12,258 nt of DNA, from assembly GCA_964480455.1 (NCBI GenBank), contig CAYZQI010000146.1, positions 1-12,258 on the forward strand, written 5' to 3'. Positions 1-6,162 of the stretch are shown here, in pieces. The first letter of the stretch is position 1. Every line of letters starts with the position of its first letter. A program made the position numbers and the translations under genes. The notes under the pieces were generated by a model, which was not told the DNA's origin, did not search any database, and saw only the letters and a list, made by a program, of their open reading frames with translations. The stretch is from JAABSX01 sp964480455. GTDB taxonomy: Bacteria > Bacteroidota > Bacteroidia > Cytophagales > Microscillaceae.

Positions 1-42
1 GTTTCTAAAAAAATTAACAATTTTAGCGTACACACTTAACTG

Positions 43-834
43 TTGGACTACCAAGTATTGAATAGTTTAGGTACTTTATATTTCAGGCAAGAGGAATATA
101 AGAAGGCTGCTGAGTGTTTTCAAAATTCAATAAATATCATCAGACTACTGATAAAATCTGCTCCCTCTGTCTTCATACCTGAGTTAGCAATGCGGCTAAG
201 TAATCTTGCATCTCTGCATAGTGAACATGGAGAATACAAAAATGCTATTAATACTTGTGAGGAATCGCTTAGACTATACACTGAGTTAGCAAAATCAAAT
301 CCTGAAATATATAATCCAGAAGTAGCCTCTTTAAAAAACAATTTAGCTACTATAATTAGCAAAAGCCCAATTGCTAGGAAAGAGATTAAAAGAATTGAAG
401 GCTTGTACCTTGATGCTATCAAGATAAGAACATCACTTACTGAAAACAACCTCTATGTCTTTGGAGCAGCATTAGCTACCAGCCTTCATAATATAGGAAA
501 TTTTTATATCATGCTGAAAGACGATAGTGAAACAGCTGAAAAATTCCTAGACAAGGCATTGCTAATAAGAAGAGAACTATATTCAAAATTGGGTGATAGC
601 ATAGCTTCAGACTTGCTAGTGAGCTTAATGGATTTGGGCAGATTTCATTTTCAAGTACTGAAAGATAAAGAAAAGTCCATAGAGCTATGTAAAGAAGGTG
701 TTTTACTAGGTCTTTCGCTAGAAGAAAGTAATACACATATAGATAAGTGCATCAATACTTGTATTAAAGTACTTGAACTGTGTGAGTTTAATATAGAAGA
801 ATGGCTCAACTCACTCCCCAATCCAGAAGCATAA
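43..834 (+). CDS. Tetratricopeptide-repeat protein, 5' end unresolved (possible remnant)
   Basis: The 263-residue frame is built of helical TPR units of the kinesin-light-chain style, with segments such as LNSLGTLYFRQEEYKKA, MRLSNLASLHSEHGEYKNA and SLHNIGNFYIMLKDDSETAEKF. Such proteins are protein-protein scaffolds, and in Bacteroidota they often sit next to regulated effector proteins. No signal peptide or membrane segment is visible, so a cytosolic location is likely. The start is doubtful. The first codon is TTG at 43 with no ribosome site, an in-frame TAA lies at 37-39, and the first ATG (190) is already inside the repeats. The 12 codons before the TAA do not look TPR-like. It may be a gene using a TTG start, or the 3' part of a longer TPR gene that has been broken. 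The partner is not identifiable from the window. Confidence 0.6.
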   Translation: MDYQVLNSLGTLYFRQEEYKKAAECFQNSINIIRLLIKSAPSVFIPELAMRLSNLASLHSEHGEYKNAINTCEESLRLYTELAKSNPEIYNPEVASLKNNLATIISKSPIARKEIKRIEGLYLDAIKIRTSLTENNLYVFGAALATSLHNIGNFYIMLKDDSETAEKFLDKALLIRRELYSKLGDSIASDLLVSLMDLGRFHFQVLKDKEKSIELCKEGVLLGLSLEESNTHIDKCINTCIKVLELCEFNIEEWLNSLPNPEA

Positions 835-911
835 AAGATGATAAACTTACTGCCAAAGTCATTAGCATAAATGAACAAGGAACGGTAAATCTCTCTCTAA
901 AATTTAAGTAA
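801..911 (+). CDS. Candidate small ORF, 36 residues, overlapping the end of the TPR gene
   Basis: ATG at 801 opens a 36-codon frame ending in TAA at 909-911. It starts 34 nt inside the end of the TPR frame and finishes 16 nt before the next gene. A purine stretch (agaaga) lies just before the ATG. The product is polar and basic, with a predicted beta-rich tail (KLTAKVISINEQGTVNLSLKFK has alternating hydrophobic residues). It fills most of the space between its neighbours, which is what a translationally coupled small gene would look like. I do not recognise a family. It could equally be chance, since 36 codons is short for AT-rich DNA. Confidence 0.3.
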   Translation: MAQLTPQSRSIKDDKLTAKVISINEQGTVNLSLKFK

Positions 912-927
912 CTTAACCCAACAAAAA

Positions 928-1479
928 ATGGAAATACAATCAAAAGAACAAGTAAAAGAAAAACGAGCTTTTATCCTCAAACAAGTAGCAGAAACTATAT
1001 CTAATCTCAAAAATGAGCTATCAAATGAAAATGTAAATCCTCTTGATATTTTCAGTAAAATGAAATTTGAGGAGATAGGCAACAACCCTCTTAAAAAAGA
1101 TAAGAAACAGAACCTTATCGAACAGTTGAATCAAACATTTACAAATTTGGTAATCTGTAAAGCCCTAGATTATCTACTTGAAAACGAAGCAGAGCATATA
1201 CCTTTTATAGCAAATTTTGGTGTAGCAGGAGGGGAGGATATTTATAGTAAAAGTATTGCTTGTGAGGTATTTGCGAGTGTTAAAGCCTCCAATAATGGTA
1301 AGCTAAATAAAGACATAGCAAAAGTAGTAGCTACAGATTGTGCTAAAAAATATGTGTTTTATTATGCACATGAACCAAGTAATACAGAGAAAAATGCGTT
1401 AGAAGAAGAAAAAGAGGTCAAAAATAGCAAAGACGAGCTGGTAAAAGTAGTAGTAATAAGGTTTGAATCTTTTACCTAG
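928..1479 (+). CDS. Unrecognised 183-residue soluble protein, faintly nuclease-like
   Basis: I do not recognise this family with confidence. The first 90 residues are charged and helical (SKEQVKEKRAFILKQVAETI and following). The middle holds the most structured-looking part: GGEDIY (101-106), then a strand with CEVFASVK (112-119), then NGKLNKDI (123-130) and a hydrophobic strand KKYVFYYAHEP (140-150). The order Asp104, Glu113 on a beta strand, then Lys/Asp on a following helix recalls PD-(D/E)XK-fold proteins. The canonical E-x-K is not present, however, so a nuclease role is only a guess. The last 30 residues are acidic and lysine-rich, then KVVVIRFESF. There is no signal peptide or membrane segment. 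It starts at ATG 928 after an A-rich leader, downstream of the TPR gene on the same strand and possibly in the same transcript. Confidence 0.65.
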   Translation: MEIQSKEQVKEKRAFILKQVAETISNLKNELSNENVNPLDIFSKMKFEEIGNNPLKKDKKQNLIEQLNQTFTNLVICKALDYLLENEAEHIPFIANFGVAGGEDIYSKSIACEVFASVKASNNGKLNKDIAKVVATDCAKKYVFYYAHEPSNTEKNALEEEKEVKNSKDELVKVVVIRFESFT

Positions 1480-1497
1480 TCATACACAACGATAAGA

Positions 1498-1528
1498 TTG
1501 GTAGATTAAGGAAAATAAAGCATATTTG
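1498..1528 (+). promoter_or_regulatory. Possible Bacteroidota-type promoter for the adaptor/TPR pair
   Basis: TTG at 1498-1500 (-33-like) is followed 20 nt later by CATATTTG (1521-1528), one mismatch from the TAnnTTTG -7 consensus of Bacteroidota primary sigma promoters. It lies in the 136-nt gap before the gene starting at 1616 and would give a leader of roughly 80 nt. This is a motif match only. Confidence 0.35.
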
Positions 1529-1562
1529 GGGGAACTTAGGGGGAAGGCTGTGTTGGGTTGGG
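1528..1562 (+). other. G-run cluster in the leader (possible G-quadruplex)
   Basis: Four G-runs lie on the + strand: five Gs at 1528-1532, five at 1539-1543, three at 1555-1557 and three at 1560-1562. A further GGG lies at 1575-1577. Loops are 6, 11 and 2 nt. This contrasts with the AT-rich surroundings and would lie in the 5' untranslated region of the next gene if the ATG at 1616 is the start. Whether it folds is unknown. Confidence 0.35.
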
Positions 1563-1615
1563 CTGTGTGCGTTTGGGAGAGAGGCTTTTCTGAGAGAATA
1601 CAAAATACAAAAGAT

Positions 1616-2548
1616 ATGAATGAATCTATCCAAAAGGCTTTGGAAGCCTTATCACAAGCTGATATAGCAGGCTACTTTGATGAAATGGATAAAATTACGC
1701 CTGCTCACAAGCTTGCAGAACTCAATAACCTGAGGAGTATGTTTACCTCGGATAGGTACGACCAAAGCTATCACCAAAAGCTGGACATTATGGCAAAGAG
1801 TGTTCAGAGATATTTGGATAATCCTGATGAACCAATAGCCATTGCCGAAGAAACTAAAGCCCAAGGTGGACTTTCGGTGAGCAATACAAATGTAAGCATT
1901 AAGGGCGACCAAATCAATGCACAAAACAGCACTATCCACACCGAAAGCGAAAGCAGTAAAAGAATTAAGTTGTTTTTATATGTCTTTGTGCCACTCTTGG
2001 CTATTTCGCTGGCAGTGATTGGCTACAGATACCAAGAGATGCAAAAACCTCTGAACCTAACTGTGCAGCTAAAAAACCTCACTGAAAATCCTAACTTGCC
2101 TTTTGAAAAAGGACAAATTACTCTGAGCTACGGAGATAAAACCGAAAGCCAAGAAATCACAGGCAAGGAAATCATCTTCAAAGGGATTCCTGCCAACTTT
2201 AAAGGAGAATCCATCAAACTGGACTTCCGAAGCGAGGGATTTCGGCAAATAGATACAGTACTGAGCTTGTCTGCTGAGGCTGTAACTTTGCCCATTCGCA
2301 GAGATGAGGCATACAGCAAAGTCTTTGGTATTGTGAAAGATGACAATAACCAACCCGTAGCAGGGGCAGAGGTAAGCATACAAGACCTTAGCAGCACTAC
2401 ACAAAGCAATGGAAGATTTGTGATACAAATTCCTTTTGACAAGCAACTCAAAAAGCAACGTGTGCAGGTATTTAAAAAAGGCTTTCAGACTTGGGACTAT
2501 GAAAGCCCCGTAAATGGTGAAGAAATACAAATTATTTTAGAAAAATAA
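1616..2548 (+). CDS. Single-pass membrane protein: adaptor-like helical domain, TM, periplasmic carboxypeptidase-regulatory-like domain
   Basis: A 310-residue protein starting at ATG 1616. A longer in-frame extension to TTG 1526 adds 30 G/W-rich residues encoded by the G-rich leader and is rejected. Residues 1-70 are a compact helical domain (IQKALEALSQADIAGYFDEM, then an Arg/Tyr-rich helix pair). In general form this resembles the effector-associated adaptor domains of bacterial conflict proteins, an impression rather than a family match. Residues 85-110 are a low-complexity N/S/T/I linker (NVSIKGDQINAQNSTI). A membrane helix lies at about 118-137 after SSKRIK, which by the positive-inside rule puts the N-terminus in the cytosol. 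Residues 145-230 are beta-rich. Residues 234-310 look like a carboxypeptidase regulatory-like domain (VFGIVKDDNNQPVAGAEVSI, then SNGRFVI and a KGF turn). Only 13 nt separate it from the next gene, whose product has a similar periplasmic domain, so the two probably act together. Confidence 0.75.
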   Translation: MNESIQKALEALSQADIAGYFDEMDKITPAHKLAELNNLRSMFTSDRYDQSYHQKLDIMAKSVQRYLDNPDEPIAIAEETKAQGGLSVSNTNVSIKGDQINAQNSTIHTESESSKRIKLFLYVFVPLLAISLAVIGYRYQEMQKPLNLTVQLKNLTENPNLPFEKGQITLSYGDKTESQEITGKEIIFKGIPANFKGESIKLDFRSEGFRQIDTVLSLSAEAVTLPIRRDEAYSKVFGIVKDDNNQPVAGAEVSIQDLSSTTQSNGRFVIQIPFDKQLKKQRVQVFKKGFQTWDYESPVNGEEIQIILEK

Positions 2549-2561
2549 ACCCTATATCAAA

Positions 2562-4829
2562 ATGAAACACGCACTCTTATCTCTGATTTTTGTGGCTATG
2601 CTAGGCTTTGCCTCTGCCCAAAACCTTACCCAATATGGGCAAGCACGCCTCCAAAACTCCAATAAAACAGCTCTGGCAGGCGTGCAGGTGATTTTCTCAG
2701 AGGCTACGCCTACCACTTCTGATGGAGCTGGGAAATTTAAGCTGGTATTCTCAAGCAAGAAGGCAGGCGACCTTATATTCAAAGAGAAAATAGCCAAAGC
2801 AGGCTATGAACTCGTAAACGACAAAGAACTAGACGAGCCTATCCCTCTCACGAGCGGCACTCGCTTTGCCAAAGACATTATCTTAGCTCCTGTGGGAACG
2901 ATAGAACTTGCCAAAAAGCAATACTATGAAATCTCTGACAAGGCACTACTAGCGGGCTTTGAGCGAGAGAAGCAAGCCCTCAAAGCACAACTACAAAAAA
3001 CCCAACTCTCACAGGCTGACTACCTCCAAAAATTCAAAGAACTGCAAGAAAGCTATGAGAACCAAAAGAAAAATCTTGATGCCTTGGCTGATAAGTTTGC
3101 AAGGGTCAATTTTGATGATGTAAGCCAACTCTACGAAGAAGCCCTTACGCTTTTCAAAGAAGGCAAAATAGACGAAGCCCTGAAAAAACTAGAAAGTGCC
3201 GACCTCATAGGGCAAGCCCAAAAGGTCATCAAAGAAGAGCAACGCCTTGCCGAAATAGAAAAAGAACTCAGCGAACGCCGACAAGCCGCTCAAGAACAAA
3301 AAGAAGACGTACTCAAAAACTTAAGCCTCGAGGCAGATATCTATGTACTGCAATACAAAATAGAAAAAGCCGAAGCCATTTATGACCAAATACTTGCCTT
3401 GGATAGCACTAACTTAGCAACACTGTGGAAAATAGCTAATTTTTATAAAGAAAACCGCCGCCACACAAAGGCACTAGCACTCTACCCACGCATCATAGCC
3501 CACCCCGAAGCCGAAGAATGGCAAGTGGCAGATTCCTATCGTTTTATGGGTGATATTTATACAATATTGGGCAACTTAGAGAAGGTATTGGCATATCAAA
3601 AAATAAGTAGTGAAAAATACAGTACATTAGCCCGAAACAGCCCTGAAAATACCCGTTATCAGAGATACTTGGCGATTTCTTACGAAAGATTAGGCTCAGT
3701 CTATAAGGCAAAAGGGGACTTAACCAAAGCCTCGGAATATCACGAAAAAGAGTTGGAATTAAGTGAAAAACTTTACCTTTTAGAACCCACTAATGTAAAA
3801 TTTGCTAATGGCTTGGAGATTTCTTACCAGAACTTAGAGGATGTCTATCAGGCAAAAGGGGACTTAACCAAAGCCTTGGAATATTATGAGAAATACAATG
3901 AATTAAAAGAAAAACTTTCCCTTTTAGAACCCACTAATGTAGATTTTGCCAATGGCTTGGCGATTTCTTACTCAAAATTAGGGGAAGTCTATAGGGCAAA
4001 AGGGGACTTAACCAAAGCCTTGGAATATTATGAGAAAATGTCTGAATCATTTGAAAAACTTTCCCTTTTAGAACCCACTAATGTAAAATTTGCCAATAAC
4101 TTGGCGATTTCTTACTCAAAATTAGGGGAAGTCTATACGGCAAAAGGGGACTTAACCAAAGCCTTGGAATATTATGAGAAATACAATGAATTANNNNNNN
4201 NNNNNNNNNNNNNNNNNNNNNNNNNNNNNNNNNNNNNNNNNNNNNNNNNNNNNNNNNNNNNNNNNNNNNNNNNNNNNNNNNNNNNNNNNNNNNAGAAATA
4301 CAATGAATTATTTGAAAAACTTTCCCTTTTAGAACCCACTAATGTAGAATTTGCGAGTAGCTTGGCGATTTCTTACTCAAAATTAGGGGAAGTCTATACG
4401 GCAAAAGGGGACTTAAACAAAGCCTTGGAATTGCATAGCAAACAAACTAAAATATTTGAAAGACATTCCCTTTTAGAGCCCACTAATGTAAATTTTGCCA
4501 ATGACTTGGCGATTTCTTACGAAAGATTAGGTAATGTCTATACGGCAAAAGGGGACTTAACTAAAGCCTTGGAACTGCATAGCAAACAAACTAAAATATT
4601 TGAAAAACTTTCCCTTTCAGTACCCACTAATGTAAAATTTGCCAATCATTTGGCGGTTTCTTACTATAAATTGTATGGAGTTTACTTGAAAATGGACAAA
4701 CGCACAGAAGCTAAAAAATATTTATTGCAAGCAGTCGCTGGTTTTGAAGCACTCAAAAATGCTTATCCTGATTATGAGCAATTTACAAGATTCTATAATA
4801 TCGCTAAAAGGGATTTAGATGATTTATAA
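2562..4829 (+). CDS. Secreted TPR protein with N-terminal carboxypeptidase-regulatory-like domain (contains assembly gap)
   Basis: A type I signal peptide covers residues 1-19 (LLSLIFVAMLGFASA, cleavage before Q20), so the protein is periplasmic or surface-exposed. Residues 26-110 form a beta domain of carboxypeptidase-regulatory type (ALAGVQVIFSEA, then SDGAGKFKLVF). Residues 125-185 and about 215-260 are charged helices or coiled coil. A first TPR (EEALTLFKEGKIDEALKKL) lies at 192-210. TPRs continue from about 262, and from about 370 to 700 they become near-identical 48-residue units with the core YTAKGDLTKALEYYEK and linker LSLLEPTNV. The C-terminus is a last, diverged TPR. The nominal length of 755 residues is not reliable because residues 545-578 are Ns. 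If the 48-residue period holds, the true length is 716 plus a multiple of 48. It lies 13 nt after the membrane adaptor gene and is probably cotranscribed with it. The likely role is periplasmic protein binding or scaffolding; the ligand is unknown. Confidence 0.85.
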   Translation: MKHALLSLIFVAMLGFASAQNLTQYGQARLQNSNKTALAGVQVIFSEATPTTSDGAGKFKLVFSSKKAGDLIFKEKIAKAGYELVNDKELDEPIPLTSGTRFAKDIILAPVGTIELAKKQYYEISDKALLAGFEREKQALKAQLQKTQLSQADYLQKFKELQESYENQKKNLDALADKFARVNFDDVSQLYEEALTLFKEGKIDEALKKLESADLIGQAQKVIKEEQRLAEIEKELSERRQAAQEQKEDVLKNLSLEADIYVLQYKIEKAEAIYDQILALDSTNLATLWKIANFYKENRRHTKALALYPRIIAHPEAEEWQVADSYRFMGDIYTILGNLEKVLAYQKISSEKYSTLARNSPENTRYQRYLAISYERLGSVYKAKGDLTKASEYHEKELELSEKLYLLEPTNVKFANGLEISYQNLEDVYQAKGDLTKALEYYEKYNELKEKLSLLEPTNVDFANGLAISYSKLGEVYRAKGDLTKALEYYEKMSESFEKLSLLEPTNVKFANNLAISYSKLGEVYTAKGDLTKALEYYEKYNELXXXXXXXXXXXXXXXXXXXXXXXXXXXXXXXXXXKYNELFEKLSLLEPTNVEFASSLAISYSKLGEVYTAKGDLNKALELHSKQTKIFERHSLLEPTNVNFANDLAISYERLGNVYTAKGDLTKALELHSKQTKIFEKLSLSVPTNVKFANHLAVSYYKLYGVYLKMDKRTEAKKYLLQAVAGFEALKNAYPDYEQFTRFYNIAKRDLDDL
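3669..4653 (+). repeat. Intragenic tandem array of 144-bp TPR-coding repeats
   Basis: Units begin with a TTGGcGATTTCTTAC-like block at 3669, 3813, 3957 and 4101, then after the gap at 4362, 4506 and (diverged) 4650. Spacing is exactly 144 bp on each side of the gap. Within units, blocks such as GCAAAAGGGGACTTAACCAA and CTTTCCCTTTTAGAACCCAC are identical or nearly so. Conservation at DNA level, including silent positions, points to recent duplication or gene conversion, so copy number may vary between strains. The outer units (first, and the last two with LELHSKQTKIFE) are more diverged than the inner ones. Confidence 0.93.
4194..4293. other. Assembly gap of exactly 100 N inside the TPR repeat array
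   Basis: A run of 100 N, the usual placeholder for a gap of unknown size. The 17 bases before the gap (4177-4193, AGAAATACAATGAATTA) are identical to the 17 bases after it (4294-4310). The true distance between the two copies should therefore be a multiple of 144 bp: either zero (the two contig ends overlap) or 144 or more (at least one missing unit, 127 nt for exactly one). That the frame stays open across 100 N is accidental. Confidence 0.97.
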
Positions 4830-4843
4830 TCAACCAACCCCAA

Positions 4844-5046
4844 ACCTACAAGATTGGGCTGTAACAGGAAATGTGTAGGAGTCTGGCGGAGCTAACTCTG
4901 TAAAATAGACTTCAGTCTGTTCCAGACGCTGTAATCCTGTAGCTCTGTAGCCAAAGGGCATGCCCTTTGGCTACAGATTTATAGCGTTCTTTGTCTATTA
5001 CGTTCTTTGGCTACAGGGCTACAGCGTTTTCTGGCTACAGATTTAC
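4844..5046. repeat. Repeat-rich intergenic segment with direct and inverted CTACAG motifs
   Basis: This part of the 406-nt space between the TPR gene and the toxin-antitoxin pair holds four copies of GGCTACAG (4969, 5009, 5017, 5033). Two are extended to TGGCTACAGATTTA. Inverted CTGTAG copies lie at 4937 and 4945. Also present are an AGACT-TC-AGTCT mini-palindrome (4907-4918) nested inside a GTCTGG/CCAGAC inverted pair (4881-4886, 4922-4927). The mix of direct and inverted copies looks like a decayed, non-coding repetitive element able to fold. From 5047 to 5171 I see nothing definite. A 77-codon frame across 4991-5224 is not credible as a gene. Confidence 0.6.
4944..4977. terminator. Perfect 34-nt palindrome, possible bidirectional terminator or repetitive palindromic element
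   Basis: The half site TCTGTAGCCAAAGGGCA (4944-4960) is followed directly by its exact reverse complement (4961-4977): 17-bp arms and no loop. It lies 115 nt after the TPR gene stop. No strong T-run follows, so a REP-like element or a cruciform/binding site is as likely as a terminator. Confidence 0.5.
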
Positions 5047-5171
5047 CACAAAAACCATCAGACAATCAAACAATTCTATTGATAAGTCGCAGCAAATGCT
5101 AAGACTATTTGCTACCTCTAAACACTTTTGCTCAGTTGAGGCTAAACAACAGCGGAATGCCACTTTTTTAT

Positions 5172-5179
5172 TATCTTTG
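5172..5179 (+). promoter_or_regulatory. Exact TAnnTTTG -7 box upstream of the toxin-antitoxin pair
   Basis: TATCTTTG matches the Bacteroidota -7 consensus exactly and lies 56 nt before the antitoxin ATG. I do not find a well-spaced -33 TTG, so this is tentative. Confidence 0.35.
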
Positions 5180-5235
5180 TGTGAAGGTAAAAGAGGTTTA
5201 AAACATACCTGCCAGAAAACATAAAATTTATAGAT

Positions 5236-5442
5236 ATGATTACGCTATTGCTAAAAACGAATGATGTGCAAAACATACCTTTGATAAAAGCCTTTGCTGA
5301 AAAACTGGGCGTAAGCGTGGTAGAACTGCAACATGAAGCCCCCATTACTCAAAAATTGGCAGGAATTTTTGCCACCAAAGAAGAGATAAGCGTTTCAGAC
5401 AAACAAGCCGCAACAGATTATCTACTCGAAAAACTTGGATAA
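5236..5442 (+). CDS. Putative antitoxin of a PIN-domain toxin-antitoxin module
   Basis: A 68-residue protein starting at ATG 5236. It has a hydrophobic beta strand (MITLLLKT), a helix with AFAEKLGVSVVELQ, and a C-terminal helix with TDYLLEKLG. I do not recognise a named antitoxin family. The assignment rests on size and position: its TAA overlaps the start codon of a PIN-domain gene by one base (TAATG at 5440-5444), the usual translational coupling of antitoxin and toxin. Such antitoxins bind and block the toxin and usually repress their own promoter. There is no obvious ribbon-helix-helix or AbrB signature, so DNA binding is unproven. Confidence 0.65.
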   Translation: MITLLLKTNDVQNIPLIKAFAEKLGVSVVELQHEAPITQKLAGIFATKEEISVSDKQAATDYLLEKLG

Positions 5443-5882
5443 TGGAAGTTTATGCTTGGCTTGATGCCAATATACTGATTGATTTGCTCACGCAAAGAGC
5501 GGATTTTGGCGAAGATGCCACCACTATTTTTGCATTAGCAGAGCAAAAAAAGATAAGCGTCTGCTTGAGTGTGTTGAGCTTTGTCAATACGGAGTATGTA
5601 TTGCGTAGCAAACACTACAAAATTCCTGAAAAAGACATCAAAGAGGCTTTTGTCCAATTGCTCACTTTTGTAGAAGTGGTAGGGCATTTACCCAAAGATG
5701 TATCAGATTCGCTCAATAGTAAGTTTGAGGATTTTGAAGATGCCGTACAATATCTTTCTGCCCTTAATACACCAGCCCTAACCTGCCTCATTACCAGAGA
5801 TAAAAAAGACTTTGCGCAAGCTAATTTGCCTATCTACACACCCAAAGAGTTTTTGGCTTTGTATGCAAATAATGCAACATAA
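5442..5882 (+). CDS. PIN-domain ribonuclease toxin (VapC-like)
   Basis: A 146-residue protein of typical PIN toxin length. The first strand holds the conserved acidic start WLDANILIDLL, with Asp8 as the first metal ligand. Further candidate ligands are Glu51 (in FVNTEYVL), Asp97/Asp100 (in FEDFEDAVQYL) and Asp120 (in ITRDKKDF). This is the spacing expected of the four-acid PIN active site, which uses Mg or Mn to cut RNA. Family knowledge suggests tRNA or rRNA as target, but the target cannot be read here. It overlaps the antitoxin stop by one base. The module stands alone between the repeat-rich spacer and the restriction locus, in the same orientation as both. Confidence 0.85.
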   Translation: MEVYAWLDANILIDLLTQRADFGEDATTIFALAEQKKISVCLSVLSFVNTEYVLRSKHYKIPEKDIKEAFVQLLTFVEVVGHLPKDVSDSLNSKFEDFEDAVQYLSALNTPALTCLITRDKKDFAQANLPIYTPKEFLALYANNAT

Positions 5883-6162
5883 AAAGCCTAACAAGGTATC
5901 ACACCCTATTCCGTGGTCAGTATTTTAGAAATGGTTATTGAGGAGTTTGTAAAGGATTATGTGTTTGTTTACAGCCATCTTGACACCGACCACTCGAGTC
6001 CAAAGGTTCAGTTGTAAATATGGAAATAAGTTTAGAACAAGCGCAGATTAGTTTTTGCACGGCTATATCCCACTCCTCTGATTTTTTTATTGTGTTGTGC
6101 TACCTTATGCCTCAATCTTCAAAATAAATGTATATTTTAGCACCCTACCAACTTAATGGAAT

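Noticed and set aside
1526..1615. TTG-initiated 30-residue extension of the membrane adaptor protein
   Set aside because: It is encoded by the G-rich leader, has an unnatural G/W-rich composition, and the ATG at 1616 begins a normal amphipathic helix.
3669..4653. CRISPR-like regular repeat pattern
   Set aside because: The 144-bp units are coding in one frame, encode TPR helices and have no spacer-like variable segments.
4991..5224. 77-codon + strand frame before the toxin-antitoxin pair
   Set aside because: It runs through CTACAG repeats and the -7 box, has a composition unlike the real genes and ends 11 nt before the antitoxin. Nothing suggests it is translated.
5931..6017. 28-codon frame (MVIEEFVKDYVFVYSHLDTD...) between the PIN toxin and hsdR
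   Set aside because: Protein-like in look, but short, without an SD site or a recognisable family. It may be a remnant; the 280-nt spacer holds nothing else I can support.
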